Source: Citrus sinensis
Lineage: Eukaryota; Streptophyta; Magnoliopsida; Sapindales; Rutaceae
Direction of reading: 5' to 3'
DNA: 64,000 nt
Assembly (NCBI RefSeq): GCF_022201045.2
Contig: NC_068558.1
Location: 6,911,501 to 6,975,500 of the forward strand
Shown here: in pieces, positions 24,899 through 34,940 of the stretch
Layout of the letters: each line of letters begins with the position of its first letter
Numbering within the stretch: position 1 is the first letter of the stretch
Notes under the pieces: generated by a model
What the model was told of the DNA's origin: nothing
The model's database searches: none
What the model saw: only the letters and a program-made list of their open reading frames with translations
Made by a program: the position numbers and the translations under genes

Positions 24899-25426
24899 TC
24901 ACGAAGGAATAAGCAATATAATGCTTCTTGCCAAAAGCCCTAGATAAGCAATATCGGTATTCCTCTGCCTAATCGGCGATCCCTTCTTATCTTTATACGT
25001 CCCTTCACAATCCACAGGCCCCCTTGCGCCTCCATAAAACGCCAATTTCGCAGCTTCCTTGTAAGCATTTTCGTCCAGTTTCTTCTTGGCACCTCCAAAA
25101 TCATCTTCAATCATCAGCTTATAATCAGAAGCGCATCGCGAAAGAAGCTGCTCAAGATTTGGGTCGCTTGCTTGTAACTTCTTGATCACATTGAGCGTCT
25201 CTGTGGCGTTGCCTATGCATATGTCAAGCAAGATTTTCGCTAGCCCTTTGACATCTTTGGCGCCGGCGCTACGAGGGTCTGATCTGAAAATTGGCTCGCA
25301 CATTGAAACCGAATATGATTTCTTGCATGTTTCCGTTATTAAATCAGCTTGAACGACTTGGTTTGCGAACATGCAAATGAGAAGAAATGTCGTCCACGCC
25401 CACGGGTAAAGGGTTTTGTTTTCCAT
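24899..25426 (-). CDS. Invertase/pectin methylesterase inhibitor-like protein
   Basis: This intronless gene encodes 175 residues with the ATG at 25426. The frame continues upstream only to a TTG, and the paralogue at 28406-28945 aligns from MKNK, supporting this start. Residues about 1-27 form a signal peptide (WTTFLLICMFANQVVQA), so secretion to the cell wall or vacuole is expected. The PMEI-type four-helix domain shows ETCKKSYSVSMCEPIF, then FRSDPRS, DVKGLAKILLD, LSRCASDYKLMIEDD and GPVDCEG. The four usual cysteines are present, plus one extra in LLDICIG. Family members inhibit either acid invertase or pectin methylesterase; the sequence alone does not say which. The 130 bases upstream are duplicated about 790 bases further upstream, with a fold-back element between. 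Confidence 0.88.
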   Translation of the reverse strand: MENKTLYPWAWTTFLLICMFANQVVQADLITETCKKSYSVSMCEPIFRSDPRSAGAKDVKGLAKILLDICIGNATETLNVIKKLQASDPNLEQLLSRCASDYKLMIEDDFGGAKKKLDENAYKEAAKLAFYGGARGPVDCEGTYKDKKGSPIRQRNTDIAYLGLLARSIILLIPS

Positions 25427-25476
25427 TTTCAAGTGCTTCAAATATCTATATGTGTTTTATGTTAGAAATTGGCGTA

Positions 25477-25610
25477 CCGTATAATTTATAAATTAAAGAT
25501 AGAGAGCATAATCATATATAAGCAAAGTTAGCTGTAGATGAGATTTTTGGTATACAATATTTTACAGTCCATATATGCAAATTGTAATAGATTCCACAAT
25601 TCTGTATCTA
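25477..25610. repeat. Promoter-proximal direct repeat, copy 1
   Basis: The block contains GCAAAGTTAGCTGTAGATGAG, GGTATACAATATTTTACAGTCC and GCAAATTGTAATAGATTCC (read with small differences). It matches 26266-26405 in the same orientation. Copy 1 lies just upstream of the start codon of the minus-strand PMEI-like gene. Confidence 0.78.
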
Positions 25611-25653
25611 CCAAAAATTAAAGATTTCAGATACACTTTATTTTTTACAAAGA

Positions 25654-26222
25654 TAGAAGCTTGTTTAGCTCCTATATTATAAAGTTAGTGTCTATTTAAT
25701 CCCTGTACTTTTTTAAAATACCTCAAAACATCCCTATGTTAAATTATTGACACCCCTGCCATTACTTTTTATTTCTTTTGCGTTATTTTTACAATATTAC
25801 CCTCTTACAATAGTTTTTTTTACATTAATAAAAAGAAAAAAAAAATTAAATTACCAATTTAACCCAAGAAAATAAAATATAAACAAAGAAAATATATATT
25901 CATTTTCGTTTTGCTTTTATTTTGTTTTATACAAAAATTAATATATTGGCTCCTCAGCAGAGTGTTCCACAAAAATTAATATATATTATTATTTTTATTT
26001 TATTTTTGGGGTTAAATTAGAAATTAGGAAATTTAATTTTTTTTATTAATGTCCAAAAAAAAAGAAAAATTATTGTAAGAGGTTAATATTGTAAAAGCAA
26101 GCAAAATGAACAAAAAGTAATGACAAGTGTGTCAATAGTTTAATGGCATTATGGTAGGGATGTTTTGAGGTACTTCTAAAAAATAGGGACTAAACGAATA
26201 CTAATCTCATATTTACCCCTTT
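25654..26222. mobile_element. Fold-back element between the duplicated PMEI upstream repeats
   Basis: Arms of about 225 bases pair through blocks such as ACCTCAAAACATCCCTA, ATTGACAC, CATTACTTTTT, ACAATATTA and CTCTTACAATA. The loop is about 100 AT-rich bases. The element sits between the two copies of the promoter-proximal repeat. No coding capacity or clear target duplication was found. Confidence 0.75.
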
Positions 26223-26265
26223 TACAATCTGCTCAATTTATGGACGAAAAATAAATTCCACAATT

Positions 26266-26405
26266 TTGTACCATATAATTTATATAGATAGAGTCATAGA
26301 GAGAATGATTATATCTAGTAAAGTTAGCTGTATATGAGATATTTGGTATGTAATATTTTAAAGTCCATATCTGCAAATTGTAATAAATCCCACAATTTTG
26401 TATTT
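26266..26405. repeat. Promoter-proximal direct repeat, copy 2
   Basis: The second copy of the block at 25477-25610 shares AGTTAGCTGTATATGAG, ATTTGGTATGTAATATTTTA and CAAATTGTAATAAATCCC. Substitutions and small indels separate the copies, so the duplication is not recent. Confidence 0.78.
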
Positions 26406-28405
26406 ATGAGAGTATCTCAAATGTTTATCTTTCATAGAAAATTTTCAATGCTCCTCATTATCAAAATATAGACAGTCAAATAAACCAAATAGATTGTAAA
26501 AGTGAAGTGTTAACTTGGGAATCAAGTTAGAGACTAGATTTAGCATTCAGCTGCAGTCTTTTTGTTTCTAATTGGGAAAAATGACACTATCACCTTCATG
26601 GTTCGATGAAACAATAATGCTATTCATACTTAATTAGGATATTTAGTTTGTATCTCAATTGATGTGACAAATGATGTGTAATTATCTTATTGGTTCAAAT
26701 GATAAATAATTATTATACTTTATCATTTTTAATTTAAATAATGAATTTCTATTGTTGATGCATTGGTTAGGACACAAAGTAAATATTCCAACTAAGTTAA
26801 CTTAGGATCACTCTTGATAAAATGGTCATGAGACCCCATGTTTTTATAAATAATCACAAAGACACCTTTATGGATACACATATTCTCTTTTAGACAAACT
26901 ATGGAGGTCTTTTCCAACATTTTTTTGAACATAAAAGGGGGGTTTATAGGTGATTTGTACAATCATTTCCAAGCACAAAGAAGGATTCATGTATCGTAAA
27001 CAAGAGTTTGTGAGTCCATTTCTAAAAAAATAAGGGAATTTCCGTGATCATTTTCTCAAACTAAAAGGGTTGTTGGCGTTCTTTTTTCCTTTTAACTAAC
27101 ACGAAGATTTGTAGGAATTTTCACAGCATTGGCTGTTAAAAATCTTACACAGGACACTCGTACTATGTCTTTGGGCATAATTAATTTAAGGCCAAGAGAT
27201 GAAAAACAAATAAAGAATAATAATGACGTTTCATATCATCATTAGTGAGATAATTTTCCAATTTAATTTCATAACATTAAATTACTAATAAACGAATGAC
27301 ATATAATATGGTTCATCATCGATATATTTTTGAATCTCGACTTTTTAAGTAGACAATTAGTCGTAAGTAATAATATTCTACGCATAATAATTATAGCCTA
27401 TTTATACAGAGGTGGACTATTATTGGGTTGGGCCAGCCCGTCTCTATCTGGAAATGAACAAACCGAGATGATCATTAGTGCGCAAGAGCCCTAGGCCGGT
27501 GCTGGCCTCACATTTTAGGCACAATAAGTACATACAGTTACAGATGTTGAATTTGCTACAATACAATTATCTCATGATATCATTAAACCAAAAGCGTTGT
27601 ATTAATGTTTCCTGCGACATTCTACAGTAACAATGTTACTAAATGTGACATCGCTAATAATCGTAATTAAGACCAAAAAAAAAAACTCAATACTTTATTG
27701 ATGGTGTATACTTCTAAATAACTTGCAAGACATTTTTTGCTGCTGCTGTCTGCTGATGTTTAAGCTTGGGCTACAAGGGTTTTATTTCGCCCGACGCTGG
27801 CGACAGATCGTATCTTGAGAGACTACGAAACCGACACAACAGCTTGTTCTAACTAAAACAGACGACAAATCGCTTATTTGTTTGATAAACAAACGACAAG
27901 CATATAGGCCTTGCACCGGGGTAAAAATTATACGATACATCATGCTTTTAAACGGCTAAGGATTAGTCGACCGTGTTATAGTTTTTTAATTAAATCGTCG
28001 AATTCGATAATTTTAATTTTTTTTTTCATTTTCTCAAACATTGGTTCGACTAATCAACTGATTTTTTTTTTTTTTATAAAAAAATGTTTGACTTTAAATT
28101 TATATTTTTATCACTATTTGTTTTAAATTATAATAAAAATTAGATAACGATAAAGGAAATGAGGATTAAGTATATTATGAGGAAAATGTCTAGACTCTTT
28201 TTTATACTCCATTTTATGAGGTAGGATATCTCAGCACCTTCTTGTTTAAATTCTTTTTTTTTTCTGAAAAATAATTGTTCTACAAAAAGCAGTGGTTTAC
28301 AGAGTGATCCCCAAAACAAGCCTCAAAAATCTGACACTTTCATTGATTGAAATTTGCTGATACATACTTGAATATGTCAACAGCACCAAATAGCTACATC
28401 ATTTA
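26406..28405. other. Intergenic region between the two PMEI-like genes
   Basis: No gene is recognised. A weak inverted pair (GGATATTTAGTTTGTATC against GGAATATTTACTTTGTGTCC in reverse complement) at about 26630-26800 may be an old MITE. The part around 27720-27900 is more GC-rich, but no open frame or RNA motif there could be supported. Confidence 0.5.
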
Positions 28406-28945
28406 TCAAGTCAAAAGTGCTATAATTCCTTGGGTTACAAATCCTAAATTTTCTAAATCTTTACTCTTCTTCCATACAGTTGAGGAGCTATCAAATCCCA
28501 ATGATGCAAGGTTCTGAGCCTTCTTAGCTCCATAACCTGCAAGCCGTGCAGCCTCCAGAAAAGAGTTCGTATCCAAGTTCTCCAAGGATTTTTGAAAATA
28601 ATCTTCAACTGCTCCTACGTAAAAACATAGGCACAGTGAAAGATAACCCTTCAGCTCTGGATCAGTGGCCTCACCTTCCAACTTTTCCATCAACTGAATG
28701 GTGTCTGTAGCTTTGGCTATAGTTTTGTCCAGCATGATACGAGCAAGCCCTTTGACATCACTGGCTCTGTAACTACGACCGTCTGATCTCAGAAACATCA
28801 CACATGCGTCACTCAGAAAAAAGATTTTATAGCAAGTTTCTTCTATTAGATCTGCCTGAACCAATGTGTAATTTTGGTTTGCACACAAGACGAAGATGAT
28901 GATAAGATATATTGTCGTCAATGCACGAGGGGTCTTGTTTTTCAT
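28406..28945 (-). CDS. Divergent invertase/pectin methylesterase inhibitor-like protein
   Basis: This intronless gene encodes 179 residues from the ATG at 28945. An upstream in-frame ATG at 28975 would add ten residues. The downstream start matches the paralogue and directly precedes the signal peptide (TTIYLIIIFVLCANQ). The domain keeps ETCYKIFFLSDACVMF, FLRSDGRS, DVKGLARIMLDK and LCLCFYVGAVEDYF. The fourth cysteine, expected in the segment after AARLAGYGAKKAQN, is missing, and the C-terminal part is not like the paralogue. Loss of that disulfide may change or abolish inhibition, or mark a shift in target. It is the more diverged member of a local tandem family with the gene at 24899-25426. 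Confidence 0.82.
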   Translation of the reverse strand: MKNKTPRALTTIYLIIIFVLCANQNYTLVQADLIEETCYKIFFLSDACVMFLRSDGRSYRASDVKGLARIMLDKTIAKATDTIQLMEKLEGEATDPELKGYLSLCLCFYVGAVEDYFQKSLENLDTNSFLEAARLAGYGAKKAQNLASLGFDSSSTVWKKSKDLENLGFVTQGIIALLT

Positions 28946-28975
28946 TTTCGAGAGCACATAAAATGTCTGGGACAT

Positions 28976-30401
28976 CTCTTTATATTTTTATGTATAAAAG
29001 ATTAGTCTTGTGAAATTAAGATAGTCAAACATTATCAAATATCTTTCTATAGTTGCCATTCCTTGATAAGGTTACATTGAATGCAAACATATATAAATGT
29101 TAGTAAATTCAAAGTACAGCAAACACATAATAAGAGTGGATAACCACCACTCATTTTACTAATAGTTGTAATTTCTTTGTTTGATTATTGAGGTCGAGGA
29201 TTTGAGTCTTTCAGTACGTGTTGCGAAGTAGATTTTTTTTCTTTGTTTAGATACGGATCGTTTTGATCATCGGATCGACTTGAACATGCCTTCATCAAGA
29301 CGAGTCCAGATAGAATTATGATGAAATTATTTTTAGAAATTCATTTCCTCTATTCAAAATTAAAATTTATTTAATTTTCACTTCACACGGTTACCTCAAA
29401 TGTATATAATATGACCTTACTATTGCAAGTTTTTATGAAGACATGTTTTATTCAATGAACCCATTAAAATGCATTAAATTGAACCCAAAAAAAAAGGGAA
29501 AATTCAAACGTAAACAATTGCAATATGTCTGATTATTATATGTTTGGATATTATTATTATTTATTGGACAGCAATCACAGCCATTTATGATAGATATCAT
29601 ATTTTCATATAGATTTATCAGTACAGGAAGTAAGAAATATTAAAAATATGTTTGGACGCGTGTGATTTTTTTTATCAACTTTGTTGAAAGAGTATTTTTT
29701 CGAAAATGCTTGTTCTGTTTTTATCACGGCACAAAGAAAATATGTGTGGCCGTACGTACGGAAAAATAACATTCACAATTCCTTACTGATTAAATTCGTT
29801 GAAGAGGGCTTGATATAAGACTGTAACGAATAGTTAAACCATTAAATCGAGAGTTCTATGTAAATAAATGTTGCCAATGGAAAAGGAAAATGGTTCTGTA
29901 CATTTCCAGATCTTTCTAATTGATCACCTTGCTTCGTGTTTTATCTTATCTTGTATTTTTGTTCATGTTGTGTCTCAAATCAAGTCGACAGAAAATGATT
30001 TCCAATGCTAACAGATATATTTTCCAGTCATAATATAAAAAACAACTCAACAAATCTTTTCATCTATCTATAAAGATACAATTTCTGGATACATTGCTCA
30101 TAAATCTAATAACAAGGACAAATTGTCATCATCATACATAAAGAATTAAAGAATAAATGCAACTTGACATCAATAATGAAAGCCTAGACCTGACCTGCAA
30201 AGAACTGAATCAGTATGAATGAAGCTACTGTATTCATACAAATGACCCTATCAGGATTGAAAAATCTTATCTGCAACGAAAGAATGAAAGAATAATGACA
30301 GATTTCTCTACCTACAAAGAATTTTAGTGTCTCTTTCTGTATGCTAGGATGGAATGAAAACTAATGGTGTGTGTGTGAAGAAAAAAGAAACCCCGCAGCA
30401 A
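28976..30401. other. Intergenic region
   Basis: AT-rich spacer between the second PMEI-like gene and SCL28. It should contain the SCL28 3' UTR next to 30401. Around 29160-29290 a B-box-like GAGGATTTGAGTC is the only hint of an RNA polymerase III-derived repeat, and it is too weak to call. Nothing else is supported. Confidence 0.45.
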
Positions 30402-32405
30402 TCAGCTTGGCTGAGAGAATGAGGATGAACCGCCTGCAACATCAACAGGTACCCACGCCGAGACTGTATAAAGAGGCTGATCTATCCAGCTTAGGGTAAC
30501 CGCCGCTCCATCCTGTCCTTGCTTCTTAACACCATAATTCTCGCAAGAGTACATCTTCAGTAGCATTTGACTCTGAAGCATCTCCCTCTCGCTGATCCCC
30601 ATGCATCGAAACCCTCCTTGCTCCATCATCCTCCTCCAGTTCTCAAAACTCTCGTGCCTTTCTAACCGGTCACTTCCTTCGCAAGCAACAATACTTCTAA
30701 CTTCCCTTGCAAACATCTCTTCTATCTTGATCCTAACTGGACTGTCTAATGGGAGACAGTAATCGATCAAATCAAATAAAGCACTGTAGTATCTCAATGA
30801 ATTGGAAACTCTGGTCTCCAAGAAAGGGGAATTGTGCTCGGCTTCTTGCTCTGCCATAAGGACTATTGTCGGGTTTGTGCTCCGAATAAGTCCCAAAAAA
30901 TCCCTGAGTACTCCTCCATTCCCACTATACAGCGTCTTATGCAACTGAAAGATACAATTCACCGCCACGCTCTCCTTCTCCTTCACATGAAGCATCCACA
31001 GCCTCACATCTTCTAACCTGTCCACAACCGGATGGAACTCAAAAGGCAAATTCAGTGCCTCAGCAAATCCGGAAAGTCTATCTCCCGTTTCGTTTAATTC
31101 TTGTTTGGACTCACCGATACCAGTGATTCTAACATGGCTTGGAGGGTTAGGCCTGGAGGCTAGGCTCTGAAAAAAACTAGGCCACTGAAGTCCTTGCTTA
31201 ATGTCAAAATCAATGATGTGAACCCTGTCTTTCCCGTCAAAAGCTCTCAGCAGCATCTCATTTGCTGTGAAATGAATGAATTTCGGAATTGGAGTCGCCT
31301 GGTTCAAAAGCCTCAGTGCAGCCCCCGAATCATCATCAACCCGATCAAAATCTCGAGGAGGGGTAATATGAAAAGTATGAGGCCAAAGCCTTGAGACACG
31401 AAGAGCCAAAGCTTCAGTGTAGTAAGCTGTCAGGCGACTAATAGGGCTTCCTCTCGGAGAAGCAACATCACCCAACTTGGCAATAAAATGGTTGACAGCA
31501 GGGATATTCCTCGACCCAATTGCTTCCACACAATCTGTAAGTAATCTGACAAGCTCAAATCCATTCTCCCCTTGGTTGGTACCCTCCTCGCTAGCTTCCA
31601 CACCACCTTGATGAGGATATGGATTCCTAGACCCATTACCAACATCATGCTCCACAGGATTCTCATGTAGCCTAAGAGCCAAGCTCCCACTCTCTGATGA
31701 GGTACTTGAAGCCGAAACCTCCTTTGCCAACCTATGGCTAGTCTCATCACCGTCTTTTTCACCCAAATCTGTGATCTCAGTTATAACCGATTCCACCCAA
31801 GGATTGTTTGACAGTGGCAAAGGTGGTGAAATAAATTCACCAGGCACATAACAAACCCTGTCTTTCTCTCCTGAGCAGGTCAAAGTAAAAGGAACTTGAG
31901 GGACATTTTGGCCTGTGAAACTAGGCTGAAACCAAAAGTTCCCGGTACCCAATTGACCTAAACTCAAACTATCACCACCACCTTCATGAATATCATCATT
32001 TTTCCCATCATTATCACCACTGCTACCCTTTTTCCTTTTAGCCCTGTTAATGCAAGACTCGTCAACCAAACCTCCTTCTGCAAACCTCTTCAGACTCTTA
32101 CCCTTCTCCCAAAACTCATCTTTGATCTCCCTCTGCGTGCTCGTTGCCAAAGGTGGAAGACGGACGTTCTGTTTGAGAGAACAAGCGCTTGTCTTAGGCT
32201 CAATTGGCTTCTCTACAGAGAGGCCAACAGGCCTAATGGGCTGGGAGCGCGACGAGTCTTTTCGAGAAAAGCTACATGGCAAGTCCAGTCTCTGTGTGCC
32301 CATTGACGGCAACTGAAAATGGCAAGCTGGAAATTGTGCAGATGCTTCACTCCTCAATCGATGCCTCGGTGACAACAATGTGGAACTAGAACACCCAGCC
32401 AACAT
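30402..32405 (-). CDS. SCL28: GRAS transcription factor, SCARECROW-LIKE 28 orthologue
   Basis: A single exon of 667 residues starts at the ATG of MLAGCSSSTLLSPRHRLRSE, which matches the start of Arabidopsis SCL28 (about 658 residues) as I recall it. Residues 1-280 are Ser- and Gly-rich with a basic stretch (NRAKRKKGSS) that may be a nuclear localisation signal. The GRAS domain follows from about residue 283: a leucine-rich region (ELVRLLTDCVEAIGSRN), the VHIID motif with HIIDFDIKQGLQWPSFF, a second Leu-rich region, the PFYRE-type region (IVLMAEQEAEHNSPFLETR) and the C-terminal SAW motif (YTVSAWVPV). In Arabidopsis SCL28 is a cell-cycle-regulated factor under MYB3R proteins that activates SMR inhibitors and sets cell size. 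Four MSA-type motifs upstream at 33403-33636 fit that control. The 5' UTR may contain an intron. Confidence 0.95.
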   Translation of the reverse strand: MLAGCSSSTLLSPRHRLRSEASAQFPACHFQLPSMGTQRLDLPCSFSRKDSSRSQPIRPVGLSVEKPIEPKTSACSLKQNVRLPPLATSTQREIKDEFWEKGKSLKRFAEGGLVDESCINRAKRKKGSSGDNDGKNDDIHEGGGDSLSLGQLGTGNFWFQPSFTGQNVPQVPFTLTCSGEKDRVCYVPGEFISPPLPLSNNPWVESVITEITDLGEKDGDETSHRLAKEVSASSTSSESGSLALRLHENPVEHDVGNGSRNPYPHQGGVEASEEGTNQGENGFELVRLLTDCVEAIGSRNIPAVNHFIAKLGDVASPRGSPISRLTAYYTEALALRVSRLWPHTFHITPPRDFDRVDDDSGAALRLLNQATPIPKFIHFTANEMLLRAFDGKDRVHIIDFDIKQGLQWPSFFQSLASRPNPPSHVRITGIGESKQELNETGDRLSGFAEALNLPFEFHPVVDRLEDVRLWMLHVKEKESVAVNCIFQLHKTLYSGNGGVLRDFLGLIRSTNPTIVLMAEQEAEHNSPFLETRVSNSLRYYSALFDLIDYCLPLDSPVRIKIEEMFAREVRSIVACEGSDRLERHESFENWRRMMEQGGFRCMGISEREMLQSQMLLKMYSCENYGVKKQGQDGAAVTLSWIDQPLYTVSAWVPVDVAGGSSSFSQPS

Positions 32406-33154
32406 CCTCTATATCCTTCCTATTTTCAATCTTTTTGTGTTTTGTTCTTTTCAACTTAAATTCACCCACCCAACCTATTTTCTGTTTAAACTTCCTATCT
32501 CTCTTTGGTTCTATAATTTCTGTATTAGCTATGCAATATATGAGTTTTTACTGTGCAAATTCTTATATGTTTTGATATTATGGCCTAGGAAGTAAATGTA
32601 ACAATATAAACCTAGAGAGATAGACTAAGTGAGTGTGTGAATTTTCAAGAACTGAAACAACAGGAATCCGATGAATAAACAAAATTAAGAAAAAGATATG
32701 AAACAAATTTCAGTGTTCCTATATGAATAAGTGTGCAATGAATGAACAAGAATATGCTTAAAAAAACAATGGAAAAAAGAAAAAGAAAAAGAAAGAATTA
32801 TCCCACCCCCAAAAGAATCAAAGAATCCAATACTAAATCAAACACCTGTAATAAAACAATCATCGGATTCCACAACATTCACAAACAACTCATTGTTTCT
32901 TCACAGACGAATGCAAATTGTGGAAGGAAGCAGAATAAACACATACTTGCTCAAAATGGTAGCTGAAACTCATAAAAAACTCGACAGCCAGAACAGCATT
33001 TGAAGCCAACAACAACTCCATGGTAGCTAAAGAGCTGAATCAAACACAAGTAAAACAAACAAACCCCAGCCGATCAAAAGGAGCAGTTGAATTCCATACC
33101 TCTCTCAAACGCACTCGCTCACTTCCCAAAAGAACCATAACCCATGAACCATTT

Positions 33155-33166
33155 GTGTTTTTATAT
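33155..33166 (-). promoter_or_regulatory. Candidate TATA box of SCL28
   Basis: The minus strand reads ACTATATAAAAACA about 750 bases upstream of the start codon. This would give a long 5' UTR, possibly spliced: a donor-like GAGAG|GTATGG lies near 33098 and an acceptor-like TTTTATTACAG near 32848. The MSA motifs lie 240-480 bases further upstream, a normal promoter position. Confidence 0.4.
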
Positions 33167-33402
33167 AGTAATACAATACCAATCACCCTTTTCGCGTTTC
33201 TTCTTTTTTGGTTTGCTCTACTAATACACTAACTCTGTACTATAATGCGTAAAACTATACTGTAACTATAAAGCCTATTAACTACCACTTCCAATGGAGG
33301 CTGTCTTGATCATTGCTCTTTTTAGGTCCTGTCTCCTTAGTCTTTGATATGAGAAAAATGAAAAAGAGGATGTTCGAGAAATGTATGGGGAACTTCGTTT
33401 CT

Positions 33403-33636
33403 ATACCGTTGGATTTTGATCCGACGGCGGAGATCGCGAATCTAAGTGACCGTTGGGATATGTCGGTGAAATATGACCGTTGGGGGAGAGAGTGAGGGGG
33501 GGGGGGAGGGGGAGTTGGTGTACGGACTCGGTTTTATTCTTTTATCTAGGGGGAGAAAATAGGGCTCCCTATTGCGTTGCCGTTCACGTAGGATGCACGT
33601 GCCTGTCTCCTGATATCCGTTCACTCGACCGTTGGG
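33403..33636 (-). promoter_or_regulatory. Cluster of four MSA (MYB3R-binding) motifs upstream of SCL28
   Basis: On the SCL28 sense strand the MSA consensus YCYAACGGYYA is matched perfectly as CCCAACGGTCA at 33447-33457 and 33474-33484. It is matched at 10 of 11 positions at 33626-33636 (CCCAACGGTCG) and at 9 of 11 at 33403-33413 (TCCAACGGTAT). All four share one orientation within 234 bases. MSA elements direct G2/M-phase transcription through three-repeat MYB proteins. Confidence 0.8.
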
Positions 33637-33639
33637 TTA

Positions 33640-34940
33640 CATCATCAATTTTCTTTTTTTCTTTTTTAATGTTTTGTTTTTTTGTTGATAATTGGTATCA
33701 GTACTTGCATTTTCTTTTTCTTTTTGTTAACTTCCTTAACTTTTCCACTTTAAGAAACGTGGCGCATAACAAGCCGCCATTAGAGAAAAAAAAAAAAAAA
33801 AAAGTGAGATTTTCTGAAGTGTGATTTGACCGAACTACGACTGAGGTTTTTGGTCTTTCTGCGTGGAATAACAATCTGCCACGTGGAACCAGGAATAGCA
33901 TCCTCTTTTATTCTTGGACTTGAGCTCAGAGTACTTTAGGCCCACATGTGGCTTCAAGAAATCGTTTGCCAGAGAAGGGGAACAAATTCAGGCGAACCCA
34001 CAATAGGAGTAACTAATTCGGATGTTTTGCTTTGCTTTTTGACAGATCTTTTCAGGATATCCATATTTTAAAGTGAGGATATATATAAAAATCATATATT
34101 TGAAGGTATTGAAAATTGTACTTTTTTTTATTAATACATTAAAATATTTTTTTATCTATTAATAACATCCAAACTTTATTAAAATAAAAATATTTTTGGT
34201 TCAGAGAAAAATTACACACACATATATAGTTTGTGAATTCTAATATATTATTGAAGTTATTTTATTTAACAAAAATAATATTGGAAGTTTTGCAAATTTT
34301 CAAAGTTACTTTGTTACAGCCTAGTGAAAAAAGAAGAAAGGGTATCTTACAACGAAAGGTGAAAATCATGATTGCACGCAAGTAAATTTGTACCCCTTTT
34401 GTAGCCATCTTCCAACGGTTGAAGAGGGTAAATAATCCTTTTGCTAAAATTGGTGAAAGTTCTAGGAAGCTATAAGTGCTAACAAAATGCGGTAGAATCC
34501 AAACAAACGCCAAGCACCGATAGCTAATGGTCAAGCAAATTGAATCAAAGATCAAGAAGTCACTCAATTCGCCGATGATCTGCTTGTTTGCTATTTGTCA
34601 TCTTGTATTTGTTGTTTTTAAATTATTACTTATTGAAGTGTTTAGTTCCGTCCTGGGCACTCATCTTTGAGATGAATAATCATTCTATACACAATAGTTC
34701 AAGCCAAAATTTCAATCATAAATTAAAAAAAAAAAAAAAAAGTCACATTAAAACTCATATATGTTAAGAGAATAATATTTAAATGGATGGTGAAGACACA
34801 TCTTAATTTATGCATGTAAATAAGATATAAAATTTAGCGGGGGTCCTGTATAGCAGCAGTATAGCTCCTTCGGCGTCCCACAGCTCATTCACCAAATTGT
34901 ATCTAAATAAACTAAATTATAACTTTCTACACAATGGAGT
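33640..34940. other. Intergenic region between SCL28 and the PUX8-like gene
   Basis: Upstream DNA of SCL28 and the 3' flank of the PUX8-like gene. Open frames are short and low in complexity. No bounded repeat or RNA gene is supported. Confidence 0.5.

Noticed and set aside
29160-29290. Possible SINE with a GAGGATTTGAGTC B-box-like motif
   Set aside because: No A box, no poly-A or target duplication, and no second copy in the window.
31986-32316. Plus-strand open frames over SCL28
   Set aside because: They are antisense shadows of a strong single-exon GRAS gene.
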